A DNA stretch of 64,000 nt from Accumulibacter sp. (GTDB lineage Bacteria; Pseudomonadota; Gammaproteobacteria; Burkholderiales; Rhodocyclaceae), in the NCBI GenBank assembly GCA_024235715.1, contig JACKLW010000012.1, forward strand, positions 18,756-82,755, given 5' to 3'. The position numbers were made by a program, and so were the translations under genes. Under the pieces are notes generated by a model, which saw only the letters and a program-made list of their open reading frames with translations, made no database searches and had not been told where the DNA came from. Below, piece by piece: positions 9,888 through 18,300 of the stretch (its first letter is position 1; the number at the start of each line of letters is the position of its first letter).

Positions 9888-10521
9888 TTTCCTCGAAGAG
9901 TCGTTGATAGGCGGCGGCGCGCGCGGCGACGTCGGGCGCCTCGAAGAGATCGCTGATCACCGCCAGCAGGTCGGCACCGGCGGCGAGCAGGGGCGCGGCG
10001 TTCTCGACGGTGATGCCGCCGATGGCACAGGCCGGCACATGCAGTTCGACACGGCAGCGGGTGAATAACGACGGTGAAGCACGCACCGCCAGAGGCTTGG
10101 TCGACGACGGGTGCATGGCGCCGAAGGCGACATAATCAGCACCAGCCGCGACCGCTGCAAGGGCGCGCTCGAAATCGTCGTAGCAGGAGGCGCCGAGCAG
10201 GCGGCCGGGACCAAGCGCCTGTCGGGCTGCGGCCAGGTCGCCATCGGCCGAGCCGAGGTGCACACCATCGGCGCCGACCGCCAGCGCCAGCGCCAGATCG
10301 TCGTTGACCAGCAGGCCGGCGCCAAACTCGCGGCACAGGCCGAGCAGCGCGCGCGCGCAATCGGCCCGGCGGACGGCATCGCCTCCCTTGTCGCGGTACT
10401 GGACGAAAGCCGCGCCGCCGCACAGGGCCTCGCGAACACGGTCGAGCAGGACGTTCGGCGCCAGACAGTCGGGCGTGATCACATACAGACCACGCAAGCT
10501 GCCACCATCCGCCTCAGCCAT
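9853..10521 (-). CDS. thiE: Thiamine phosphate synthase
   Basis: About 222 residues with a TIM-barrel fold. ThiE joins HMP pyrophosphate and thiazole phosphate to give thiamine monophosphate. Family motifs are visible: LYVITPD at the N-terminus, [42 protein letters not shown] and AIGGI. The ATG at 10521 was preferred to an upstream in-frame start because it overlaps the thiD stop by 8 nt and matches the family start; the upstream extension would lie entirely in thiD. The C-terminus overlaps hemL. Confidence 0.94.
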   Translation of the reverse strand: MAEADGGSLRGLYVITPDCLAPNVLLDRVREALCGGAAFVQYRDKGGDAVRRADCARALLGLCREFGAGLLVNDDLALALAVGADGVHLGSADGDLAAARQALGPGRLLGASCYDDFERALAAVAAGADYVAFGAMHPSSTKPLAVRASPSLFTRCRVELHVPACAIGGITVENAAPLLAAGADLLAVISDLFEAPDVAARAAAYQRLFEENARDLPKSATL

Positions 10522-11356
10522 TGCGCACCCGGTCGCGAGCGCGCAACCGAAAGAAGCGGTCGGGCAGGCATTGCCCCATCCCCAGCCGGAAACCGGCGGC
10601 CAGCGCCTGCCAGGTGTAGTCCTGCGCCGCCTGCACTGCGTCGCCAACGTCCATGCCCCGTGCCAGATGCGCGGCTACGGCCGAGGCCAGCGTGCAGCCC
10701 GAACCGTGGTAGCTGCCCGGCAAGCGGTCCCAGACATCGCTGCGCAACCGCCCCGACTCGCGCCCATAGAAGCTATTGACGACGCGCGCCGTATTGTCAT
10801 GGGTGCCGGTCAGCAGGACGTACTCGCAGCCCTGCGCGAGCAGGCGCTGCGCGCACTCGTCGAGAGTCAGCGCTTCGTCGCCGTCATCTTCATCGGCGAG
10901 TCGGCGCGCTTCGAGAGAATTCGGCGTCAGGATCGTGGTCAGCGGCAGGAGCATTTCGCGCAGCGTGAAAATCATCTCCTCGTCGGCCAGTTCGTCGCCA
11001 CGCCCGGAGGCCAGCACGGGGTCGAGAACCAATGGTACAGAGGGGTAGTCGGCGACGATCTCGGCGATCACCTGCATGTTCTCCGCACTGCCCATCAGGC
11101 CGATCTTGAAGGCTGCAACCGGCATGTCTTCAAGCAGCGTCCGTGCCTGATCCTCGACCCAGTCGGCATCAACGGCCAGAACGCTGGCAACGCCAACGGT
11201 GTCCTGCACGGTCAGAGCCGTGGTCACCGACAGAGGATGGCAGCCGAGCGACGCGATGGTCAGCAAATCGGCCTGCAAGCCCGCGCCGCAAGAAGGGTCG
11301 CTGGCGGCGAAGGTCAGCACGATCGGTGGCGGCAGTTGGGCGGGATATTGGTTCAT
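10514..11356 (-). CDS. thiD: Hydroxymethylpyrimidine/phosphomethylpyrimidine kinase
   Basis: This 280-residue ribokinase-fold enzyme phosphorylates HMP and HMP-phosphate for thiamine synthesis. It shows the motifs [17 protein letters not shown], the PfkB-like [20 protein letters not shown] and the anion-hole [17 protein letters not shown] near the C-terminus. The start [11 protein letters not shown] at 11356 is the family-typical position. It is the first gene of thiD-thiE-hemL and is divergent from rubredoxin, an arrangement common in betaproteobacteria. No TPP riboswitch was seen upstream, so this unit is probably not regulated by one. Confidence 0.95.
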   Translation of the reverse strand: MNQYPAQLPPPIVLTFAASDPSCGAGLQADLLTIASLGCHPLSVTTALTVQDTVGVASVLAVDADWVEDQARTLLEDMPVAAFKIGLMGSAENMQVIAEIVADYPSVPLVLDPVLASGRGDELADEEMIFTLREMLLPLTTILTPNSLEARRLADEDDGDEALTLDECAQRLLAQGCEYVLLTGTHDNTARVVNSFYGRESGRLRSDVWDRLPGSYHGSGCTLASAVAAHLARGMDVGDAVQAAQDYTWQALAAGFRLGMGQCLPDRFFRLRARDRVRNG

Positions 11357-11405
11357 CGGCGTCAGGCCGCGGTCAGCGAGCGTTTTCTGCCAGGCAAAGA
11401 AAAAC

Positions 11406-11435
11406 TTGGCAGCAAGAGAGGGCTTTGGCTAGAAT
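11406..11435 (+). promoter_or_regulatory. Probable sigma70 promoter of rubredoxin
   Basis: TTGGCA at 11406-11411 and TAGAAT at 11430-11435 are separated by 18 nt. They would start a transcript about 35 nt before the rubredoxin ATG. The -10 lies in a short inverted repeat (gctagaatctagc). This was judged by eye only. Confidence 0.45.
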
Positions 11436-11478
11436 CTAGCGATTTTTCGCCGATTCTAACCGAAAACCGACGGTAGCC

Positions 11479-11667
11479 ATGAACACAGCAAATGACGAAC
11501 AATACCTCACCTGGATGTGCCTCACCTGCGGCTTCATTTATGACGAAGCCGCCGGCCTGCCAGACGAAGGCATCGCACCGGGGACCCACTGGCGAGACGT
11601 TCCAATCAACTGGACCTGCCCGGAATGCGGCGCGCGCAAGGAAGACTTTGAAATGGTCGAAATCTGA
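11479..11667 (+). CDS. rubA: Rubredoxin
   Basis: 62 residues. Two Cys-X2-Cys motifs bind one iron: MCLTCGFIYDEAAG near residue 14 and WTCPECGARKEDFE near residue 47. The sequence between, with GTHWRDVP, is standard for rubredoxin. It is a small cytoplasmic electron carrier. Its neighbours (thiD divergent upstream, pil-chp downstream) are conserved in related betaproteobacteria but do not reveal its redox partner. Confidence 0.96.
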   Translation: MNTANDEQYLTWMCLTCGFIYDEAAGLPDEGIAPGTHWRDVPINWTCPECGARKEDFEMVEI

Positions 11668-11757
11668 AGACAATGCGGTATAGTAGGGACAGCAGTAGCT
11701 CGTGTCGGAGCAGGGACGTTCGAAGAATAATTACCTGACGCACTCTGGAGGAGAGAA

Positions 11758-12171
11758 TTGGCTGAAGCTGCAAGCCTGTGCGGCGTCAAGGTCATGGTCA
11801 TTGACGACAGCAATACCATCCGCCGGAGCGCCGAGATTTTCCTCGTCCAGGCCGGTTGCCAGGTATTGCTGGCAGAGGATGGTTTCGATGCGCTGGCGAA
11901 AATCGCCGATCATCAGCCGGCAGTCATTTTCTGTGACATCGTGATGCCGCGACTCGACGGTTATCAGACCTGTGCCCTGATCAAGAAGAACCAGCGCTTC
12001 CGCTCGACGCCGGTGATCATGCTGTCGTCGAAAGATGGCCTGTTCGACCGCGCACGCGGCCGCATGGTCGGCTCGGACCAGTATCTGACCAAGCCATTCA
12101 CCAAGGACAGTCTCCTGCAGACGGTCGCGACTTTTGCACCGCCGTCAGCCTCAGGGAGCCAGAAGCCATGA
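11758..12171 (+). CDS. pilG: Twitching motility response regulator PilG
   Basis: This 137-residue single CheY-type receiver domain has acidic pocket residues IDDSN, phospho-acceptor in FCDIVMPRLDGY (Asp about residue 62), a Ser in MLSSKDG and the conserved Lys in YLTKPF. It starts at TTG 11758, with GGAGGAG 4 nt upstream; no ATG is available in frame nearby. PilG takes phosphate from ChpA and, in Pseudomonas, promotes pilus extension and cAMP signalling. Its stop overlaps pilH by 4 nt. Confidence 0.93.
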   Translation: MAEAASLCGVKVMVIDDSNTIRRSAEIFLVQAGCQVLLAEDGFDALAKIADHQPAVIFCDIVMPRLDGYQTCALIKKNQRFRSTPVIMLSSKDGLFDRARGRMVGSDQYLTKPFTKDSLLQTVATFAPPSASGSQKP

Positions 12172-12530
12172 CCATCAAGAAAATTCTCGTCGTCGACGAT
12201 TCGCCCACCGAACGCCATGTCATGAAGGCCCTGTTGACCAGCAGCGGCTATGAGGTGATTACTGCCGAGAGCGGTGAAGAGGGAATCGCCAAGGCGAAGA
12301 GCGAATTGCCCGACCTGATCCTGATGGACGTGGTCATGCCCGGCCTCAATGGCTACCAGGCAACCCGCACCTTGACGCGCGACGAAGCGACGCGGAACAT
12401 CCCGGTCATCGTGTGCACGACCAAAGGGCAGGAAACCGACAAGATCTGGGGCCTGCGCCAGGGCGCGCAGGATTACCTCGTCAAGCCGGTCAACGGCCCA
12501 GAGTTGCTGTCCAAGATTGCCGCACTCTGA
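12168..12530 (+). CDS. pilH: Twitching motility response regulator PilH
   Basis: 120 residues, single receiver domain: VVDDSPTERHV, phospho-acceptor Asp in ILMDVVMPGLNGYQ, CTTKGQETDK and the conserved Lys in YLVKPVNG. The ATGA overlap with pilG couples translation. In known Pil-Chp systems PilH favours pilus retraction or acts as a phosphate sink. Assignment of PilG against PilH rests on order and sequence character. Confidence 0.93.
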   Translation: MTIKKILVVDDSPTERHVMKALLTSSGYEVITAESGEEGIAKAKSELPDLILMDVVMPGLNGYQATRTLTRDEATRNIPVIVCTTKGQETDKIWGLRQGAQDYLVKPVNGPELLSKIAAL

Positions 12531-12544
12531 ACGGCAGCACACGC

Positions 12545-13054
12545 ATGACCAAGAAGATCAGCCTGCACGATTTTCAGTCCTATCTCGCAGCCCGCCTCGC
12601 GGGCATGGGCAACCAGAGTTCTGCGGGCCTGCTTGGCATCCAGGCGGGATCCGACTACTGGCTCCTGGACCTCGCCGATTCGGGCGAAATTGTCCCGCTG
12701 ACACCACTGACCACGGTGCCATTGACCAGGCCCTGGTTCGCCGGGATCGCCAACATTCGCGGCAATCTGTACTCAGCGGTCGACTTTTCTGCATTTCTGG
12801 GCAAGGAAGCAACGCCACAGAACGCGAGTTCACGACTGCTGTTGGTCGGTACCCGCCATGGCAGCAACGCCGCCCTGCTGGTGACGCGCATGATCGGCTT
12901 GCGCAACGTCGAGGCCCTGCATCCCGAAGCGTCTGATCCCGCTGCGCCGCGATGGGCGCACGAATCCTTTACCGACAATGAAGGGCGTCGCTGGAGAAAG
13001 CTCAAGGTGCGCGAACTGCTCGCCGACGAGGTGTTCATGGACATCGGCGTGTGA
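12545..13054 (+). CDS. pilI: CheW-like adaptor PilI
   Basis: 169 residues starting at ATG 12545, 14 nt after pilH. It is a CheW-domain protein (WLLDLADSGEIVPL, GIANIRGNLYSAVDFSAFLG, LLVTRMIGLRNVEAL) that links the receptor PilJ to the kinase ChpA. An upstream in-frame extension to 12413 lies inside pilH and is not supported. Position and sequence match PilI. Confidence 0.92.
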   Translation: MTKKISLHDFQSYLAARLAGMGNQSSAGLLGIQAGSDYWLLDLADSGEIVPLTPLTTVPLTRPWFAGIANIRGNLYSAVDFSAFLGKEATPQNASSRLLLVGTRHGSNAALLVTRMIGLRNVEALHPEASDPAAPRWAHESFTDNEGRRWRKLKVRELLADEVFMDIGV

Positions 13055-13124
13055 GTCCTTTTCCCGAAACAGCGCCGTGACGACAACCAACACACCGTAG
13101 ATTCCGTGTAACCGGAGAGGAAAC

Positions 13125-15290
13125 ATGACGTTGAATTCCAAACTGCCGGGCCCTTCTTCCCGTACGCACGACCCGGCAGGCGAGACCCTGGTGGCGCACA
13201 CGGTGATGGATATGGACGAGCCGACACACGAAGAAGAGATCCCGTTTGCCCTGCCAATCCTGGGCCGCTACCCGGTTACCAAGCAACTGAAGATTCTCGG
13301 CGGCGCCTTGCTTCTGACCATGCTGGTCATTGCCCTTGTGGTCTATCGTGACGACCGGCAGTCGACCTACGGCACCGCATACCTCGCCGCCGCCGGCGAC
13401 ATGGGAATGCTTTCGCAGCGACTGGCAAAAGCATCGAGCCTGGCCCTGCTCGGTGACCCGATGGCTTTCGCTCAGCTGCGCAGTTCGCGCGACACCTTCG
13501 CGACAAATCTCGATCGACTGACCAGTGGCGGTGAACTGGGCAACACCAGCGTGCCGCCTTCACCGCCAGCCGTGCAGCCGCAACTGGCAACCCTGACGCA
13601 TGCCTGGGAGAAGACTGACAAGAACGCTGCCCGTCTGCTGGAAATGGAAAAGAACCTGATCTCGCTCGGCAAGGACGTCGCCTCGATCAACGACAAGAAC
13701 CCCCAGCTGCTCGAACTGTCGGAACAGATCGCCGCCCTCAAGCTGCAGAGCAGCGCGGGAACCCGCGAGATTGCCGCCGCCAATCAGCTGGTGATGCTTA
13801 CCCAGCGCATTGCCAAGAACGCCAATGCGCTGCTCGTCGGCGATGCCATCGACTCGGAAATCGCTTTTCTGCTGGGCAAGGATACGAATACCTTCCGTGA
13901 CCTGGTGAATGCCCTCAGCAAAGGCAGTGAGGAACGGCGCATTGCCGCCACCTCTGACGCAGCAATCAGACAGAAGCTCGCTGAGCTCGACACCAGTTTC
14001 AGCGAATATCGAACCGCCGTCGGCGGCATCCTCGGCAACCTGCAGCGGCTGGTGATTGCCAAACAGGCCGGCTCGCAGATCTTCCGCGACAGCGAACAAC
14101 TGCTGCAGGCCACCGATCAGCTGGCCCAGGCCTACCAGAGCAGCGTGATGAAGCGCACCGGTTACGGTTTTGCGCTGGCCGGCCTGATCGTGCTGGCCAT
14201 CGGCCTGCTCTTTCTGCTGGCCCGGACCTATCTTGCCGAGAGCCGCCGGCAGGCCGAAACCGCCGAACGCAGCCGCCGTGAAACCGAGTTGGTCAACCGC
14301 CAGAATCAGGGGGCGATCCTGCGCCTGATGAACGAGCTGGGCGACCTCGCCGACGGCGATCTGACGGTAACCGCGACCGTTTCCGAGGACATCACCGGCG
14401 CGATCGCCGACTCCATCAACTACACGATCGAAGAGCTGCGCGTCCTGGTTGGCCGCATCAACGATGCCGCCAGCCGCGTGACGGTGGCCACGGGAATCGC
14501 GCAGCAGACGTCTGCCGAGCTGCTCGCCGCTGCCGAGCGCCAGACAACCGAGATCAAGTCGGCGGGTCAATCGGTACTGACCATGTCGACGTCGATGACC
14601 AACGTTTCCGGTGATGCCAAACAGTCGGCGACGGTCGCCCGCCAATCGCTGGCGGCGGCCGCCAAGGGGACGCAGGCGGTCGAAGACTCGATCAAGGGCA
14701 TGAACAAGATTCGCGACCAGATCCAGGAAACCTCGAAACGGATCAAACGCCTCGGCGAGTCCTCGCAGGAGATCGGTGAAATCGTCGAGCTGATCTCCGA
14801 CATCACCGAGCAGACCAACGTGCTGGCCCTCAACGCTGCGATACAGGCAGCTTCGGCGGGAGAGGCGGGGCGTGGTTTCACGGTCGTCGCCGAAGAGGTG
14901 CAACGGCTTGCCGAACGTTCAGGCGAAGCGACCAAGCAGATCGGCGCGATCGTCAGGACCATCCAGACAGACACCCAGGACACCGTTTCGGCAATGGAAG
15001 AGTCGACCCGTGGCGTTGTCGAGGGAGCTCGACTTTCCGACGCTGCGGGTCAGGCGCTGGCCGAAATCGGTGAGGTTTCAAGAGAGCTCACGGCGCTCAT
15101 TGAAACCATCGCCGGCGCCACACGCCAGCAGTCGGAGTCGGCAACCAAGGTGGCCCGCAAGATGCAGGAGATCCTGCTGGTCACCGGACAGACCACGGCA
15201 GGCACGCAAAAGACCGCGACGGCGATTGGCGAGCTGGCCGGTCTGGCGACCGAGTTGAAAGGCTCGGTTGCCGGCTTCAAGGTAACTTGA
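13125..15290 (+). CDS. pilJ: Methyl-accepting chemotaxis protein PilJ
   Basis: 721 residues. A cytoplasmic start is followed by TM1 (about 50-70), a periplasmic region with two PilJ-type helical modules containing the repeated MLSQRLAK and [10 protein letters not shown] motifs, TM2 (about 347-368), a HAMP-like segment and a long signalling coiled coil. The hairpin tip reads [24 protein letters not shown], slightly diverged from the canonical MCP tip, as in other PilJ proteins. It is preceded by CCGGAGAGGAAAC. PilJ senses type IV pilus or surface signals and activates ChpA. Confidence 0.94.
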   Translation: MTLNSKLPGPSSRTHDPAGETLVAHTVMDMDEPTHEEEIPFALPILGRYPVTKQLKILGGALLLTMLVIALVVYRDDRQSTYGTAYLAAAGDMGMLSQRLAKASSLALLGDPMAFAQLRSSRDTFATNLDRLTSGGELGNTSVPPSPPAVQPQLATLTHAWEKTDKNAARLLEMEKNLISLGKDVASINDKNPQLLELSEQIAALKLQSSAGTREIAAANQLVMLTQRIAKNANALLVGDAIDSEIAFLLGKDTNTFRDLVNALSKGSEERRIAATSDAAIRQKLAELDTSFSEYRTAVGGILGNLQRLVIAKQAGSQIFRDSEQLLQATDQLAQAYQSSVMKRTGYGFALAGLIVLAIGLLFLLARTYLAESRRQAETAERSRRETELVNRQNQGAILRLMNELGDLADGDLTVTATVSEDITGAIADSINYTIEELRVLVGRINDAASRVTVATGIAQQTSAELLAAAERQTTEIKSAGQSVLTMSTSMTNVSGDAKQSATVARQSLAAAAKGTQAVEDSIKGMNKIRDQIQETSKRIKRLGESSQEIGEIVELISDITEQTNVLALNAAIQAASAGEAGRGFTVVAEEVQRLAERSGEATKQIGAIVRTIQTDTQDTVSAMEESTRGVVEGARLSDAAGQALAEIGEVSRELTALIETIAGATRQQSESATKVARKMQEILLVTGQTTAGTQKTATAIGELAGLATELKGSVAGFKVT

Positions 15291-15330
15291 GCGCGCGCGC
15301 GCAAAGACTGGAGTGGAGAAACCTTTCCGG

Positions 15331-18300
15331 ATGAATGCCCCGACGGACTTCGATATCGGCCCATTGACCTGGGTCAAGAGCGAGATCGACCTCGCACTGG
15401 CGCGCGCCGACAAGGCCTTGCAGGAACTCCTGGCAAGCGCGGTCGACGAGAGCGCCGATCTCACCCATGTCAAATTCTGTCGCACCCACCTGCACCAGGT
15501 GCAGGGCGCGCTGACCATCGTCGGTCTCGACGGCGTCACCCAGTTTTCGGAAGCGCTGGAAGCGCTGCTACAGGCCATCGAAGAGCAGGAAATTCCCTTC
15601 AGCGCGGCGCGCGTCGAACTTGTACAACGCGCGATCGCGGCCCTCCGCCATTATCTCGACGACCTGATCGGCGGCCAGCCCAACCAGCCCCTGCGGCTCC
15701 TGCCACTCTACCGCGAACTGCAGTTGGCACGTGGTCACGAACGCGTCTTCCCGAGCGACCTCTTCTTCCCCGACCTCCGCGTACGGCCGCCGCGCCGCGC
15801 AGGCAGCACCCCGAAAGGCAGCCGCGGTGATTTTCAGCGCCGCCTGCGCCAGCAGCGGGCCCACTTCCAGCGCGGTCTGCTGTCGTGGTTGCGTGCGCCC
15901 CAGGACTGCGCCGGTGTGCCCGAGATGCTCGATGCCGTCAAACGCATCGATGCCATTCAGGAACAGCCGGGCGCGCGCGCCTTCTGGTGGGTCGCCACCG
16001 CCTTCCTGACGGCTCTGGCTGAACGGGTGCTGCCGCCCGATGCCGATGCCCGACAGCTTTGCACCCGCATCGATCTGCAGATTCGTCGCCTCCTCGAAGG
16101 CTCGAACAATGTCGCCGAACGCCTGATGCGTGACGCGCTGTACCTCGTCGGTACTGCCAGGAGCGACCATCGCGCTGTTCACCGCGTGCAGAATGCTTAC
16201 CAGCTGGCGGCATTGATGCCCGATGCCTCGCCGGAAGCGCCGGTCGCCGAGGAGTCCGTGCGCCGCCGCCTGCGCGAAGCCATCGCCAACACCGAGGAGG
16301 CGTGGAACAAGTTTTGTGCGGGAACGACGCAGGTGCTGCCGACGTTCCGCATCAACGCCTTGGCACTGGCGACGGTGGCGGAGGAACTCGATCACGAGGA
16401 TTTTCGCCGCCTGGTGCATGCGCTTACCGAGGTCGCCGACTTCCTCGTGCAGGCCCCCGCCCGGCACAGCGAAGCCCTGGCCATGGAAACAGCCACGGCG
16501 ATCCTGCTCGCACAGAACGCGCAGAGCAACATCAATTATCTGGACAGCAGTTTTGCCCACCAGGTTGGCGTCATGGTGGACCGGATTCATGGCTGCCTTG
16601 CCGGAAAACCGCTGCCGCCGGAATCGGAACTCCCGTCGCTCGACGAGATGTCCCGCCAGGCCCAGGAGAAATTGCTGATCAGCCAGGTTGCCCGCGAGAT
16701 CCAGAACAACCTGACCCATATCGAACAGGTGCTCGACGGCTTTTTCAGGGACGCCGACAAGCATGCCGATCTGGACGGTCTGGAAACCCCGATGCGACAG
16801 GTCATCGGTGCGCTGACGATGATGCGCCATGACGCAGCGGTTGCAGTCTTGCGCAAGTGCGCCGCGGACATCAGAAGCCTCGCGGCACCAGACTATGTGC
16901 CGCTGGAGGCGGACTTCGAACGCCTCGCCGAAAAGCTGTCGCTGATTGGCTTCTTTGTCGATGCCCTGCAACACGGCGCGACCGACTTCGACGCCTTCAT
17001 CAGGAACATGGAGTCTGGGAGCGGCCGGGCGTCGACCGCCGAGGAGCCGGCGGAGACGGTCGAGAAGGAACTCGAGCAGAAGAAGCTCGAAGCGCACGCC
17101 TTGCTGCTGGCGCTCAAGGGTCGACCCGACGACCAGCACCTGCGCCAGGAAGCCGCGAAACAGCTCGCTGCGCTGCAAAAAGACACCGATCTGGTTGATG
17201 ACAAGCGCCTCGGCCAGCAGATCAAACAGCTGCAGTCGGCTCTGCTCGCCGGCGGCGACGCGAGCCAGCAGCTCGACGGGACCCTGGCAGCGCTGAAGCC
17301 GCAGACGGCGGAGACACCGCAACCCTCGGCAGAAACGATTCAGCTGTCACAGGCGACGACCGAGGAGGTCGATGCCGAGATTCTCGAGATCTTTCTCGAA
17401 GAAGCCGGCGAGGTGCTGGCCAGCCTCGATGGCAACTTCCAGCTGCTCAAGGCACAGCCGCAAGACAGTGAGCTGCTGACTGCCATCCGCCGCTCGGTGC
17501 ATACACTCAAGGGCAGCGGCCGCATGGTCGGCCTCAGGGACTTCGGTGAAGCGGCCTGGTCGGTCGAGCAGGTTCTCAACCTCTGGCTGCGCCAGGAGAA
17601 CGAAGTCACGCCAGTGATCCTGGACTTGATCGGCCAGGCCTACACGGTCTTCGTCGCCTGGGTCGAACATCTGAAGACTGGCCACGGCCAGATACCGGAT
17701 GCGACGGCCGTGATGGTACTCGCCGCGTCGCTGCTGCAGAGTAGCGACGAACCGGCCACCGTCGCCGTCGCCGCCGAGGTACCGGAGGCTGCCGCTGCCG
17801 ACGATCGCCCGGTACGTGATCGGTTGTCGATCACGCGCGCACTGGCGGACATCTTCAACGACGAGGCGGCGACTCACCTGGCCACCCTGCAGCACGAATT
17901 CGCAGTGCTTGAAAGTGACCCGCTGGCGCCAACAACCCACGAGATGTACCGCGCCGCACACACCTTGGCCGGAATCGCCGGGACGGTCGGCATCAAGCCG
18001 ATCAACCAACTGGGCATGGCGCTCGAACACGCCCTGTCGAGGCGGCAGCATTCGGCGCACCCTGAGCGCGGAGAAGCACTGGAGACGATCCGCCAGGCGA
18101 TTGCCGGACTGGCCGTGATGCTGACTGACGTCGCCGACGAACTCGAACCCGAGGCTGCGCCGACGCTGATCGATGCGCTCGCAGCGCTGTACCCGGAACA
18201 GCCCGTCGATGCGCAAGCCCCGCTCGCCGAAGCGGCATCGGCCGCCGAAGCAGCCGCGGACGAAGGAAGCAGCGAAGGGGACGACGAACTCGCAGCGCTC

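Noticed and set aside
11357-11478. Possible TPP riboswitch upstream of thiD
   Set aside because: The conserved thi-box elements (CTGAGA and the ACCTGATCTGG-like core) are not present, and the gap is short.
13560-14903. 447-codon minus-strand frame
   Set aside because: Antisense to pilJ, no ribosome site, no recognised domain.
15568-17322. 584-codon minus-strand frame
   Set aside because: Antisense to chpA; shadow.
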